Shown piece after piece: positions 46,756 through 55,667 of a stretch of DNA of 64,000 bases (position 1 is the stretch's first letter; the number at the start of each line of letters is the position of its first letter). The stretch comes from CAWCWN01 sp963799245 (GTDB lineage Bacteria; Chloroflexota; Ktedonobacteria; Ktedonobacterales; Ktedonobacteraceae), in assembly GCA_963799245.1 (NCBI GenBank), contig CAWCWN010000007.1:62001-126000 (forward strand). Direction: 5' to 3'. Position numbers and translations under genes: made by a program. The notes beneath the pieces are model-generated. The model was given only the letters and a program-made list of their open reading frames with translations. It searched no databases and was not told where the DNA came from.

Positions 46756-48207
46756 TCAATCTGATGTGGAGGTTGCACCCGACAACCTCAGATACCTTGC
46801 ATATGCCTCATCATAGCCCAATACTTGCTCAGGATTGGGGGTTGCGACGCCCTGGGTGCGAGGGGCCACTGACGCGGTTGCCGCTGCGTCAGTCCAGATG
46901 CCACTCACAATGCCCCCCAGCAAGGCAGCACCGCGGGCTGAGGCGGCCGGCGTATCGACCCTGAGCAGGTCACGACCCAGGATATCAGCGAGCAGCTGGC
47001 GCCAGGCGGGATGAACGCTCCCACCTCCGACGATGCGCAACGTGGGTGCCTGGCTTGCACCAGGAAGGGCCTCCAGGGCCACGCGGATGCCAAATGCCAC
47101 ACCTTCGAGGGCGGAATGCAGCAGGTGCTCACGCTGGTGATCGCTCCGCAGGCCCAGGAAGGCTCCGCTGCTTCGGGCATTGCGCTGGTGCGCACGCTCT
47201 CTGGTCAGATAGGGCAGGAACGTCAAACCTTCGGCGCCAGGAGCCACCCTCGCAGCGCTCGTGTAGAGCTCATCCCAGCTGGCTCCCAGTGCTCGACGCA
47301 CCCAGTCAAGCGCGAGTCCAGCGTTTTGCACCGCCGCCATCGCATACCAGTGAGCGCCGTCAGCAGCGCGATAGAGGTGGGTGCGCCCTGTTCCATCAGC
47401 TCGGGGTTCTGAACAGAGGTGGATCAGTTGCGCCCCTGTGCCAAGCGTCAACTGGAGAGAGCCGGGAGTAAGCAAACCGGCGCCAAGCGCAGAGGCCGCG
47501 GTATCTGCGGCGCCTGTTGCCACCGGTGTCCCTGGCGACAGCCCGAGGGTGTGGGCCACCTGTGCGGTCAGTGTCCCGGCGAGCGCAGCGGACGGTGAGA
47601 TCGGTGGCAAGAGATCTCGCCGCAGCCCAAGGGCAGTGATCACGTCATCTGCCCAGCGATCATCCAGCAGGTCGTAGAGCAGTGTGGCCGAGGCGTCGCT
47701 GGGGTCGGTCGTGACGGCACCGGTCAGGCACAGCCGTAGCCAGTCCTTTGGTTGCAAAGCCCAGCGGGCCGCCTGGTAGGCGGCAGCTTCGTGCTCTGCC
47801 AGCCAGCACATGAGCGGGCCCGCCATACCAGGCACAAGCGGATTGGCCAGCCGCTGCAGCAGAGCAGGAGGCAGGGCCTGATAGCGTTGCAGCTCCGCCT
47901 CTGCTCGGGTGTCGGCCCACAGGAGTGCCGCGCGGGTTGCTCGCCCGTCCCGGTTCGTCGGGACGATCCCATGCATCTGCCCGCAGAGGCCAAGCGCGGT
48001 GATCTCGGCGTGGGGGGCCTGGGCCACTGCCGCCTGCACAGCGGAGATAGTGGCATGCCACCACGCGCCGGGATCACTTTCAGCCCAGCCAGGTCGCGGA
48101 GCTACGACCGGGTAATCCGCCTTGCTCACGCCCAGCGTGTGTCCCTGTGCGTCCAGAACAAGGACCTTGACTGAACTCGTACCCAAGTCGATACCCATGA
48201 TTGCCAT
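46756..48207 (-). CDS. xylB: Xylulokinase-like FGGY sugar kinase
   Basis: A 483-residue FGGY kinase. N-terminal phosphate loop MGIDLGTSSVKVLVLD; LGLCGQMHGIVPTNRDG and WADTRAEAEL are xylulokinase-like; the C-terminal domain has LRIVGGGSVHPAWRQLLADI, the FGGY signature 2 region. It phosphorylates D-xylulose or a related ketose. The ATG at 48207 has GGAG 8 nt upstream. A scar of a sugar-transporter ATPase sits immediately before it, and the promoter is a further 110 bp up, so the gene seems to be the survivor of a sugar operon. Confidence 0.9.
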   Translation of the reverse strand: MAIMGIDLGTSSVKVLVLDAQGHTLGVSKADYPVVAPRPGWAESDPGAWWHATISAVQAAVAQAPHAEITALGLCGQMHGIVPTNRDGRATRAALLWADTRAEAELQRYQALPPALLQRLANPLVPGMAGPLMCWLAEHEAAAYQAARWALQPKDWLRLCLTGAVTTDPSDASATLLYDLLDDRWADDVITALGLRRDLLPPISPSAALAGTLTAQVAHTLGLSPGTPVATGAADTAASALGAGLLTPGSLQLTLGTGAQLIHLCSEPRADGTGRTHLYRAADGAHWYAMAAVQNAGLALDWVRRALGASWDELYTSAARVAPGAEGLTFLPYLTRERAHQRNARSSGAFLGLRSDHQREHLLHSALEGVAFGIRVALEALPGASQAPTLRIVGGGSVHPAWRQLLADILGRDLLRVDTPAASARGAALLGGIVSGIWTDAAATASVAPRTQGVATPNPEQVLGYDEAYARYLRLSGATSTSD

Positions 48208-48212
48208 CACTA

Positions 48213-48311
48213 TTACTCCTCGGGCTTCAGTCGGAGCGAAAGCGCGCCACGCAGGCCTGCTTCGCGTACGCCCAGAGCCGCTGTGGGCTCATCCATGATG
48301 AGGAAGCACCT
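48213..48311 (-). pseudogene. Scar of a sugar ABC transporter ATPase
   Basis: Minus-strand frame reads RCFLIMDEPTAALGVREAGL followed by a few unrelated codons and a stop. The LIMDEPTAALGV Walker B stretch is specific to MglA/RbsA/XylG-type ATPases. Everything else of the transporter is gone. It ends 5 nt before the xylulokinase start. Confidence 0.78.
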
Positions 48312-48417
48312 GGAGCAGTTGTACCTCTGTTTGATGGAGGGGGGTTCACACCTGTCTCCTCTCACCTGTGAATGCAGGAGCTATTCATTTGCATATATAT
48401 GTAATCTGCTTATATGT

Positions 48418-48482
48418 AGGCTACATTCCTACTTTCACCTGTCCATCACAAGAAGTGCATCTAACCTCACGAAGGAGTCTCA
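48418..48482 (-). promoter_or_regulatory. Phased-GTGA promoter of the ABC scar and xylulokinase
   Basis: Minus-strand TGAGA (-59), CGTGA (-48, plus 48467-48471), TGTGA (-27, plus 48446-48450) and GGTGA (-16, plus 48435-48439), with -10 TAGCCT (plus 48418-48423). Confidence 0.7.
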
Positions 48483-48550
48483 TCTTGTGAGCAGAGGGGC
48501 TTGATAATGGCGGTGCCCTGGAAATTGATTATGCTACAGTTCCACTTTTA

Positions 48551-48615
48551 TGTGACTGGTTTGTGTGCTTGAAACAGCTTGCTGTGATTGCATTGTAAGA
48601 TTGACATACTATATA
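48551..48615 (+). promoter_or_regulatory. Phased-GTGA promoter of the J-domain gene
   Basis: TGTGA (48551), TGTGT (48562), TGTGA (48583) and TGTAA (48594) at -59, -48, -27 and -16 from TATATA at 48610. Two sites are exact. Confidence 0.5.
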
Positions 48616-48740
48616 TGGATGGTCAGGTGTCCTGTGATGCTTCAGGACACGGCTGTCTGTTGCCATTGCTTGGCGAAGCATCCACTTCGTTGCAGTTAGT
48701 AGGCACCTTGTCTTGCTCAATAGACATCATGGAGTTGCTT

Positions 48741-49067
48741 ATGGAATCTGTTCATGCTTCTTTATTTATGAAATTCTGGGAGTGCTATTTTGATATGTCG
48801 TCCTTATTCGTTCACATGTTCCTGCCAGGCCCAGCGCTTCTTAACGAACAAGACAGGCTACTGACGCAACTGAAAATCCCAAGCCATCTCCAAGCGGAAT
48901 ACAGCTTGCTCCACCTGCAAGCTGGGATGAGTCTGGCTGAGGTACGGACACAGTACCGCACACTGGCCAAGTTTTATCACCCAGATGCAGGTGGACACCA
49001 CACCTCCTTCCTTGCTTTACAGCAAGCGTATGAGCGAGTGGTGGAGGACCTGCAAACACATGGATGA
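48741..49067 (+). CDS. Small J-domain (DnaJ-like) protein
   Basis: About 108 residues. The C-terminal 55 residues are a J-domain: MSLAEVRTQYRTLAKFYHPD with the essential HPD, then a helix ending LQQAYERVVEDLQTHG. It lacks the Gly/Phe, zinc and C-terminal domains of DnaJ. It should stimulate an Hsp70; the partner is not in this window. The frame is open from 48588, but the promoter at 48551-48615 puts transcription start near 48622; the ATG at 48741 with GGAG upstream is the best start, with 48729 as alternative. Confidence 0.7.
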   Translation: MESVHASLFMKFWECYFDMSSLFVHMFLPGPALLNEQDRLLTQLKIPSHLQAEYSLLHLQAGMSLAEVRTQYRTLAKFYHPDAGGHHTSFLALQQAYERVVEDLQTHG

Positions 49068-49596
49068 AAGCCAACCTGAATAACCCAGGCAGATCAACTT
49101 TGACAGCCGCGCTGGTGCAGAAGCATCAATTCTCCTCGCCCTGCGCTGGGTGCAAGGAGCAGTGCGCCGAGCTTATACATAAGTGTTGGATCTCGCATCA
49201 AGAGCCATACTAGGTGTCCAGGTGACTACAAGGGTAGAAGGTGTCATATAACATTAATTCTATAGTTACCATTCGCAAAGGGTCCGAGATTTCTTGTATA
49301 TCCTTGTGTATAATGATTGAAGTTGAGTTATACCAGCTATGACTATGTTGACACATATAGCTTGCATATTCTTTGCACGAAAACGAGGTGCTCTCAAAAG
49401 GCCATTAAGCTTTTCAAACTGATATGGGTTCCTTCGAGTACTCCGTGAGTGCAATTGGAATGGGGAGGGAGACGTCGAACTACTCCGATTGACAGGTATG
49501 TATACGCCTACACAAGTCGCGCACGAGAGCCACTGCAATGCCTCTGAATGCTTGCAGGTGCTCGCGAGAAAAGACAGTGACGAGGAGAGAAGAACA
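49068..49596. other. Intergenic stretch without a recognisable gene
   Basis: Contains AT-rich parts around 49240-49380 but no phased-GTGA array and no supported frame. It should hold the promoter of the phasin-like gene. Confidence 0.3.
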
Positions 49597-50097
49597 ATGG
49601 CAGCCAATATACAGTTCCAGCACACCCAAGAGGCTACCTTGGATATGGTCAATTCTTATCATGAGATCAATCAGGCTGTTGCAGGCGGTCTGGTAACCCT
49701 GCAAAGGTGCTACCTCAGGTTTGCTCACAGCCTCTTCCGGACCTGGATAGACGTGTTTATGCCTCAGATACAGCAGACGCCGCGCATACAGATAATGGGG
49801 CAAACAACCCAGAAGCAGCAAGATGCTTGCCACAGGCTCATATCTCCACAGCGGCGGAGGAGGGAGGGCAACCAGAGCCAGGTAGCAGTGCTGAAGGAAC
49901 GGCTTGATCGAGAGTGCGAAGCGTACAACTTATTTTGCAACGGCTTTGCCATAACGGCAAGCCATAGTGCAATCACCAAACGCATGCAAGCATTTGGTGG
50001 GACTGTGGGAGAGATACAAACCGCGCTGGTTCCGCTCATTGGAAACGAACAGGCGACCCAGATCATTGGGGAGACCTTGCAGGAAAAAGTGACCTAA
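49597..50097 (+). CDS. Phasin-like protein A
   Basis: A 166-residue helical protein. Its first 50 residues (QEATLDMVNSYHEINQAVAG and GLVTLQ) match the protein at 52582-52986. The pattern of amphipathic helices rich in Gln, and the rest of a coiled region, resemble phasins that coat polyhydroxyalkanoate granules, but no specific signature confirms this. GAGGAGAG precedes the ATG at 49597; the longer frame from 49489 lacks a ribosome site. It is convergent with fprA, with a hairpin between. Confidence 0.6.
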   Translation: MAANIQFQHTQEATLDMVNSYHEINQAVAGGLVTLQRCYLRFAHSLFRTWIDVFMPQIQQTPRIQIMGQTTQKQQDACHRLISPQRRRREGNQSQVAVLKERLDRECEAYNLFCNGFAITASHSAITKRMQAFGGTVGEIQTALVPLIGNEQATQIIGETLQEKVT

Positions 50098-50163
50098 CAA
50101 GGACGCCTTGCCTCACGAAGAATCTGACTTTGCGCTCTTCACGAAATACCCTTCGGTCGCTTC

Positions 50164-50211
50164 GGCACGCTTGAGTAGAGCGGTCCTGTGCCCGTCCTGC
50201 TCAAGCGTGCC
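50164..50211. terminator. Inverted repeat between phasin-like A and fprA
   Basis: GGCACGCTTGAG (50164-50175) and CTCAAGCGTGCC (50200-50211) are exact complements with a 24-nt loop, between convergent genes. Confidence 0.6.
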
Positions 50212-50274
50212 AATTCAGTGTACCTACTGGTGCTGCTATACGAACCAGAAAGTAGCGAGAGCGGGAGGAGGTCG

Positions 50275-51672
50275 TCATCGCTCCTGGTGGATAATTGCCA
50301 TCATCTCCGGTACTGTTGTGACTTTGATACGCGGACATCCTTGCTTAGCGCCACAGGCAACCTCGTATTTATCCAGAATCTGCCAATCCTGATACGTCAC
50401 GTAGTCGATGTCTCGCTCGCGGAAAAACGCCTCAATCTGCGACAGGTCAGGAGGATCATCGCTGATCCCTGCCAGGGTGGGCAGATCGGCCAGCATTGAT
50501 TCGACTGTGGCTGCCGAGTCGGGCTTGTTATTCCCGATCAGACCGGTGGGGCCGCGCTTGGCCCACCCGACGACATATTCACCTGGTACCACTTCGCCGG
50601 TATTCGGATGCACGACTTGCCCTGCAATATTGTTGATGGTAGAGGTCGCATAGTCGAATGGTACATTTTCAATTGGCACAGTACGATAACCAATAGAGCG
50701 CAACACCAGGCCAGCCTCAATGATCTCAAACTTGCCGGTTCCTTTCGATCGGAGTCCGCCATTAGAATCCACAACAAGCTTATTCTGTTCGATCTTCAAT
50801 GCCGCCATCTGCCCATTCATAGCAACAATTTCCACAGGCGAGGCCAGGAAGCGCAGGATAATGCGGCGAGGAGCGGTATGCTCCGTACGAGCAGCATATT
50901 CATGCAGGCACTCCAGGTTAGCCTTCGCCGTGCGATCTTCCTCTATTTCGGCCTGGCTGGCCGGGTCAAGTTCGATGTTTTGAGGATCGACGATCACGTC
51001 CACGCCTGCAAGTTTCCCCAGTTCCTTGATCTCAGGAGTTGTAAATGATGCTTGCGCTGCGCCACGTCGCCCCAGTACCACCACCTCGCGGATCTTGCTC
51101 TCGCGCAACTTCTCCAATGCATGGCCGGCGATATCCGTCTTCTGCAACTCCTCCGTGGACATGACGAGGATGCGTGTCACATCCATCGCTACGTTGCCAT
51201 TGCCGACAACGACAGCCCGCTCGCACGAGAGATCGACGGGCAGATCGCGATAATCAGGATGACCATTATACCAACCAACAAACGAGATAGCTGGAAAGCT
51301 ATTGGGCAGATCTTCACCGGGGATGCCCATACGTCGATCAGCCTGGGCACCAACAGCATAGATGATCTGATCGTAGAACTGCTTTAATTCTTTATGATGG
51401 ATATCAACACCGTATGTGACATTCCCGAAGAAACGGACGCGTGGATCCGCCAGGATTTTATCAAAGACGCGGATTACCGCTTTGATGGACTGGTGATCAG
51501 GCGCAACGCCGTCGCGGGCCAGTCCGAAAGGAGTGGGGAAGCGGTTGAAGATATCAATTGTCAGTACGATATCGCGTTTCTTGAGAAGTGTTTCGGCGGC
51601 ATAAAACCCGGCTGGGCCAGCACCAATGATAGCAATGCGTAGTGGCCTGGCTGTAGTAGCAAGTCGTTCCAT
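50275..51672 (-). CDS. fprA: Ferredoxin/flavodoxin--NADP+ reductase (FprA/adrenodoxin-reductase type)
   Basis: A 465-residue flavoprotein. FAD-binding motif IAIIGAGPAGFYAAETLLKK at the N-terminus; FGLARDGVAPDHQ; NADP-binding VVGNGNVAMDVTRILV near 160; a C-terminal VVGWAKRGPTGLIGNNK loop typical of adrenodoxin reductase and mycobacterial FprA. It links NADPH to ferredoxin or flavodoxin; partners could be PFOR and the flavodoxin at 34 kb. The promoter at 51773-51837 is phased-GTGA type. Confidence 0.93.
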   Translation of the reverse strand: MERLATTARPLRIAIIGAGPAGFYAAETLLKKRDIVLTIDIFNRFPTPFGLARDGVAPDHQSIKAVIRVFDKILADPRVRFFGNVTYGVDIHHKELKQFYDQIIYAVGAQADRRMGIPGEDLPNSFPAISFVGWYNGHPDYRDLPVDLSCERAVVVGNGNVAMDVTRILVMSTEELQKTDIAGHALEKLRESKIREVVVLGRRGAAQASFTTPEIKELGKLAGVDVIVDPQNIELDPASQAEIEEDRTAKANLECLHEYAARTEHTAPRRIILRFLASPVEIVAMNGQMAALKIEQNKLVVDSNGGLRSKGTGKFEIIEAGLVLRSIGYRTVPIENVPFDYATSTINNIAGQVVHPNTGEVVPGEYVVGWAKRGPTGLIGNNKPDSAATVESMLADLPTLAGISDDPPDLSQIEAFFRERDIDYVTYQDWQILDKYEVACGAKQGCPRIKVTTVPEMMAIIHQER

Positions 51673-51772
51673 TACATCTCTCCCTTAAAGAAGCCCTTGT
51701 CTTTAGCTAGAGCGAATCCTTTGTATCACAAAGAAGCACATCCTGCTCATCTTTGAGACCTGATCAAACTTA

Positions 51773-51837
51773 AGGATGGAGCAATAATCTCACAGGGGCA
51801 TCACATGAGCGAGGCATATACTCACAATTCTCACACA
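51773..51837 (-). promoter_or_regulatory. Phased-GTGA promoter of fprA
   Basis: Minus-strand TGTGT (-59; an exact TGTGA at -57), TGTGA (-48, plus 51822-51826), TGTGA (-27, plus 51801-51805) and TGTGA (-16, plus 51790-51794), with CATCCT (plus 51773-51778) as -10. Confidence 0.65.
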
Positions 51838-52581
51838 GTCTTAACTTGCTTGCAAGAAGATCACGGGATAGAGATTTCAAGTGATTCCTTTCTATGGTGC
51901 TCTTTGAATACTTTACCGAGGTGAGCTATCCCCGGTGCAAGTTCTTGGAGCTGGAGGTGCAGGCCGCCGCAAGCGGCAGAAGAATAACTTGCACATCGCG
52001 TGAGTTAATTGTAGGAGGCAAAAATCGGCACGAGTAAATAGCCAAACAGTCCCATTTATATTGACCGTTAACAAGCCACTTCAGCGCATCATCACTCGGC
52101 TGCGAGCAGGAAGCATGGCTGAAACCCTGTTCGATGTGATCTCGATGCGATATGGTATGCTTGAGCGGAACAGAGATGTGAACCTCCTGTTGGAATGAGC
52201 GTGCCGAACGCCACGATGTTTCCCTGCGTGGATGGAGCAGGAGAGAGACAGGAGCGTGAGGTCCCCTGCGACGCGTAGCGACCGGATCGGTACCACGCAG
52301 GTACACGATACCAATGGCAAAGCCTGCTCGAATGTCTGGGGCGCCATCTCTGTTCAGGACCGGATGATGGACGCATCGCTCCGGTTTCGCACTGGTCGGC
52401 CAAGACAAGAAAAAGTGGAAAAGCAAGAGTAAGCAAGCAGTCGGTGGTTTCCTCACCCCCTGCGCCAGCATCACAGGCTGGGAGAAGGGATGTTCGCTTC
52501 CTCTAAATAAAGGCTGCTCCTTGTCAATGAGGACAAGTGAAAGGCATGAACTTTTGAAAGACACAGACAAGGAGAAATACG
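51838..52581. other. Long intergenic stretch without a recognisable gene
   Basis: A 214-codon open frame on the minus strand (52570-51926) has no ribosome site and no family resemblance, and is treated as chance. A GCCGC/GCGGC hairpin lies near 51965. Composition suggests decayed sequence rather than regulation. Confidence 0.35.
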
Positions 52582-52986
52582 ATGATAGACAACAAGCAGT
52601 TTCAGCAAGTCCGGGAGGCCACCTGGGATATGGTCGATTCCTTTCGTGAAACGAACCAAGCGGTGGCAGAGAGTCTAGTGACCCTCCAAGACCACAATCT
52701 GAGGTTTGCCCAAAACACCTTCCTGAGCTGGATGGAGCTCCTCACATACCAGAGGGAGAGCGTGCAGCATGTACAGCAGCAGTGGGGACTGCAGATCCCG
52801 AAGCAGCAAGGGGCCTTCCAGAGGCCGCTGCCTACATCGACGTGGATCTATATTGACTTCCTCTTGGCTCCGTTTACCCTCTCGCGCAAGCTGGTCGAGG
52901 CTTCCATGACTGCGACGCAGCGCGAACGAGAGCTGGTCGAGGCTTCCACGACCGCGACGCAGCGCGAACGAGAGCTGGTTCCGTAA
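52582..52986 (+). CDS. Phasin-like protein B with tandem 14-residue repeat
   Basis: A 134-residue helical protein. Residues about 7-55 (REATWDMVDSFRETNQAVAE and SLVTLQ) match phasin-like protein A. The C-terminus carries a 14-residue unit, LVEASxTATQRERE, twice and the start of a third copy. AAGGAG lies 8 nt before the ATG. Strong hairpins follow the stop. Two copies of this family flank fprA. A granule- or membrane-surface role is inferred only from helical character. Confidence 0.6.
   Translation: MIDNKQFQQVREATWDMVDSFRETNQAVAESLVTLQDHNLRFAQNTFLSWMELLTYQRESVQHVQQQWGLQIPKQQGAFQRPLPTSTWIYIDFLLAPFTLSRKLVEASMTATQRERELVEASTTATQRERELVP
52891..52974 (+). repeat. Two tandem 42-bp units in the phasin-like B gene
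   Basis: 52891-52932 and 52933-52974 differ at only two bases (ATGACT versus ACGACC). In-frame, so copy number can change without disrupting the protein. Confidence 0.85.
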
Positions 52987-52990
52987 GTCG

Positions 52991-53084
52991 ACAGCCGCCA
53001 GAGGCGGCTGTGAGAGGACACAAGTCACTTGATGTGGAGATAGATGGCTTCCTAAGAGGGTGGGGCTCAAGCCCCGCCCTCTTA
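52991..53084 (+). terminator. Paired hairpins after phasin-like B
   Basis: ACAGCCGCC-AGA-GGCGGCTGT (52991-53011) and TAAGAGGG-T-GGGGCT / AGCCCC-G-CCCTCTTA (53053-53084, 15 bp with one wobble). The second is the better terminator. Confidence 0.62.
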
Positions 53085-53210
53085 ATAAGAAGCCTGACAG
53101 GTGTGCTGGCTACACTAAGGAGACCTGCCCCAGCGCCTCCCCCCAGCAATAATTCACACGCCCTGGGCACCAGGGCATGACACACGGCTTGAAAACCCCC
53201 TTGATATTTC

Positions 53211-53247
53211 TTGACTTTTACGTTAAGATTAATGACTAGAAAGTCAT
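53211..53247 (+). promoter_or_regulatory. Putative promoter/operator of the tetR-efflux operon
   Basis: TTGACT (53211) is a good -35, and ATGACT-AGAA-AGTCAT (53232-53247) is a perfect palindrome that fits a TetR-type operator overlapping the -10 region. TGATAGGGTCAT and GAGCGTCAT repeats follow before the gene. Confidence 0.45.
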
Positions 53248-53321
53248 ATAGCTGATGATAGGGTCATTCATCTTGATGAGAGCGTCATACAGATGCTCAC
53301 GTGTTCAACAGGGAGGGCCAG

Positions 53322-53957
53322 GTGCGAGCAGAGAATCCCCACCGCATGCTCAAAGAGAGGCAGCGGCAGGAGCGAGCCGCGTTCATCCTGCAGACGGCTG
53401 AAGATGTGCTGCTGCAAAAGGGGTATGCAGCCATGTCTATGGACGATATCGCCGCCCGGGCGGGCATTGCCAAGGGGACTCTCTATTTACACTTTGCGAC
53501 CAAAGATGAACTTGTCTTTCGCCTGCTCGAGCGTGATCTCCAGCGTATGCTGCGCATGATCGAGGACAACGTGACGATGGAGGGAAGCGCCAGGGACAGG
53601 TTGACATGCATTCTTGGCTCCCTGTACCGGGGCTGGTTCGGCAAACATGGCCAGCTCCTGTACCTGCTCTACAACAGTACGGAGCTCAAGAACGCCATGC
53701 GCGAGAAGCTGGGAGGGACGCTGCATGGCGTGGCTGAACGCATCACCGCACTGCTCGAGGAGGGCAAGGCCGGGGGCGAGTTTGACCCTGCGATCCCGAC
53801 CGACGTAATGGCCAGTATTTTTTTCAGTGTGCTCTCACCGCGGGCCTACCAGCACCTGGTGAAGGAGAAGCAGATGGCCGCGGAGGACCTGGTGCGCTAC
53901 ATCGATCGCATCTTTTTCCGCGGCATAGCCGCGCAACCTTCTGCCAGAGAAGAATAA
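53322..53957 (+). CDS. TetR-family transcriptional repressor
   Basis: A 211-residue regulator. N-terminal HTH: AAMSMDDIAARAGIAKGTLY and LHFATKDELVF, the classical TetR recognition region; the C-terminal domain is a ligand-binding helical bundle. Start set at GTG 53322 with GGGAGG 5 nt upstream; a GTG at 53301 is less likely. It lies 40 bp upstream of the DHA2 efflux gene and probably represses the operon through the palindrome just upstream. Confidence 0.9.
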   Translation: MRAENPHRMLKERQRQERAAFILQTAEDVLLQKGYAAMSMDDIAARAGIAKGTLYLHFATKDELVFRLLERDLQRMLRMIEDNVTMEGSARDRLTCILGSLYRGWFGKHGQLLYLLYNSTELKNAMREKLGGTLHGVAERITALLEEGKAGGEFDPAIPTDVMASIFFSVLSPRAYQHLVKEKQMAAEDLVRYIDRIFFRGIAAQPSAREE

Positions 53958-53997
53958 ACGTCCATTCCAGCGCCTATCTCTTCAGAAGGAGTTTTTC

Positions 53998-55641
53998 ATG
54001 CAAGTTCCCGTATCCGCCCCGCGGCAGATGGGAGGTCTGCCCTACAAGTGGATCGTGGCAATCGTGGTAATCTTTGGCCTGTTCATGACCATCCTCGACG
54101 CCACCATCGTCAACATCGCCATTCCCAGCTTGCAGAACGTGTTTGGCGCCAACCTGACGAGCGTGCAGTGGGTCCTGACTGCCTATACGCTGGCGCAGGG
54201 CGTCGCCACCCCGCTGACCGCCTTTCTGTCCCAGCGCCTTGGTCAGAAGCGGCTCTACCTGATCGCCCTGGCATGTTTCACGCTTGGCTCAATCTGCTGC
54301 GGGTTCGCCTTCAATCTACCGATGCTCATCTTCTTCCGCGTGCTGCAGGGAGCGACGGGGGCATTCCTGTCTCCCCTGGCGATCACGCTGCTGTGGACCG
54401 AGTTTCCGCCGGAGGAGCGCGGCACCGCCCTGGGCGCGCTGGGCATCCCCATCCTGCTGGCCCCGGCCCTGGGTCCGACGCTGGGTGGGTACATCGTGAC
54501 CTTCCTGGGCTGGCGACTCATCTTCTTCATCAATGTGCCGATCGGCATCCTGGGCATTATCATGGGCAGCATTTTCCTGCGCCAGGGGCAGCGTGAAGCG
54601 CGCGCACCCTTCGACATTCCCGGCTTTGTCAGCGCCTCTATCGGCCTGGCCTCCCTGCTGTACGGCTTATCCGAGGCGAGCACCGATGGCTGGGGGTCGG
54701 GCACGGTGCTGGGATGTATGGCGCTGGGCATCGTGATGCTGGCGATCTTTGTCGTCGTCGAGCTGAACATCGCCAACCGCGGAGGCAGGCCACTGCTGGA
54801 CTTGCGGGTCTTCGCCAACGGCCCTTTCACAACGAGTATGATCGCCAGCTCCCTGGTCGTGTTCGCGCTCTACGGAGGACTCTTCATTATCCCTATCTAC
54901 CTGCAGGAACTACGCGGCCTCTCCGCCTACCAGGCCGGCCTGCTCCTTCTTCCCCAGGCGCTCGGCTCGATGGTGGCCTCGGTCGTCGGTGGGCGTCTGG
55001 TCGATAAGCTGGGTGTGCGGCCTGTGGTCATCCCCGGGCTGATCATCCTGGCTATCGCCCTCTGGCTCTTTACCTCGCTGGGCGCCTACACGCCTTATGG
55101 GACCATCCAGATCTGGCTGATCATCCGCGGCCTGGCGCTGGGCCTGACCTTCCAGCCGCTGGCGGTCTCGGCCCTCTCGGGGATGAGCCCGCGCCAGCTG
55201 CCCGGGGCCACCGCTGTCAACACCACGGCGCGCTTCGTTGTGAGCTCGCTGGCGGTGGCTGTGATCGCGACGCTGGTGCAGACCCAGACGTCGGTCCACT
55301 ACGCCCATCTGGCCGAGCAGGTCACAGCGGCCTCTCCACTCGGACGGCTCGTGCCCGCCATTCAGGCCCTGCTCATGCAGCAGGGGGCGTCGGCCACCCT
55401 CGCATACCAGACGGCCATCCAGTTCCTGGCCGAGTTTTTACAGCAGCAGGCGGCGATCCTGGCGATGCAGGATGCCTTCCGGCTGAGCCTGGTGCTGACG
55501 CTGATGGCAATTATCTCGGCCTTCTTTGTGCGTACCGGCAGGGTGCAGCCACAGCTGGAGAGTGCTGCTGAGCGGCCGCTGAGCGCAGAGGAGCACGAGG
55601 AGGCAGAAGTGGCACGCACAGAGGCACTATCCGCAATGTAA
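53998..55641 (+). CDS. DHA2-family (EmrB/QacA) multidrug efflux transporter
   Basis: A 547-residue MFS transporter with about 14 membrane helices. Motif C and the DHA2 start are visible (GLFMTILDATIVNIAIPSLQ; TAYTLAQGVATPLTAFL; LGAPALGPTLGGY-like region). It exports drugs by proton antiport. GAAGGAG lies 8 nt before the ATG. It overlaps the frame of the following adaptor gene at ATG/TAA (55639-55641), although the adaptor probably starts at 55668. Middle gene of tetR-emrB-emrA. Confidence 0.92.
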   Translation: MQVPVSAPRQMGGLPYKWIVAIVVIFGLFMTILDATIVNIAIPSLQNVFGANLTSVQWVLTAYTLAQGVATPLTAFLSQRLGQKRLYLIALACFTLGSICCGFAFNLPMLIFFRVLQGATGAFLSPLAITLLWTEFPPEERGTALGALGIPILLAPALGPTLGGYIVTFLGWRLIFFINVPIGILGIIMGSIFLRQGQREARAPFDIPGFVSASIGLASLLYGLSEASTDGWGSGTVLGCMALGIVMLAIFVVVELNIANRGGRPLLDLRVFANGPFTTSMIASSLVVFALYGGLFIIPIYLQELRGLSAYQAGLLLLPQALGSMVASVVGGRLVDKLGVRPVVIPGLIILAIALWLFTSLGAYTPYGTIQIWLIIRGLALGLTFQPLAVSALSGMSPRQLPGATAVNTTARFVVSSLAVAVIATLVQTQTSVHYAHLAEQVTAASPLGRLVPAIQALLMQQGASATLAYQTAIQFLAEFLQQQAAILAMQDAFRLSLVLTLMAIISAFFVRTGRVQPQLESAAERPLSAEEHEEAEVARTEALSAM

Positions 55642-55667
55642 TGCAACCAACGAAAGGAATACAACAT

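Noticed and set aside
51926..52570. 214-codon minus-strand frame in the gap between fprA and phasin-like B
   Set aside because: No start site, no promoter, no family resemblance, uneven composition; more likely chance openness.
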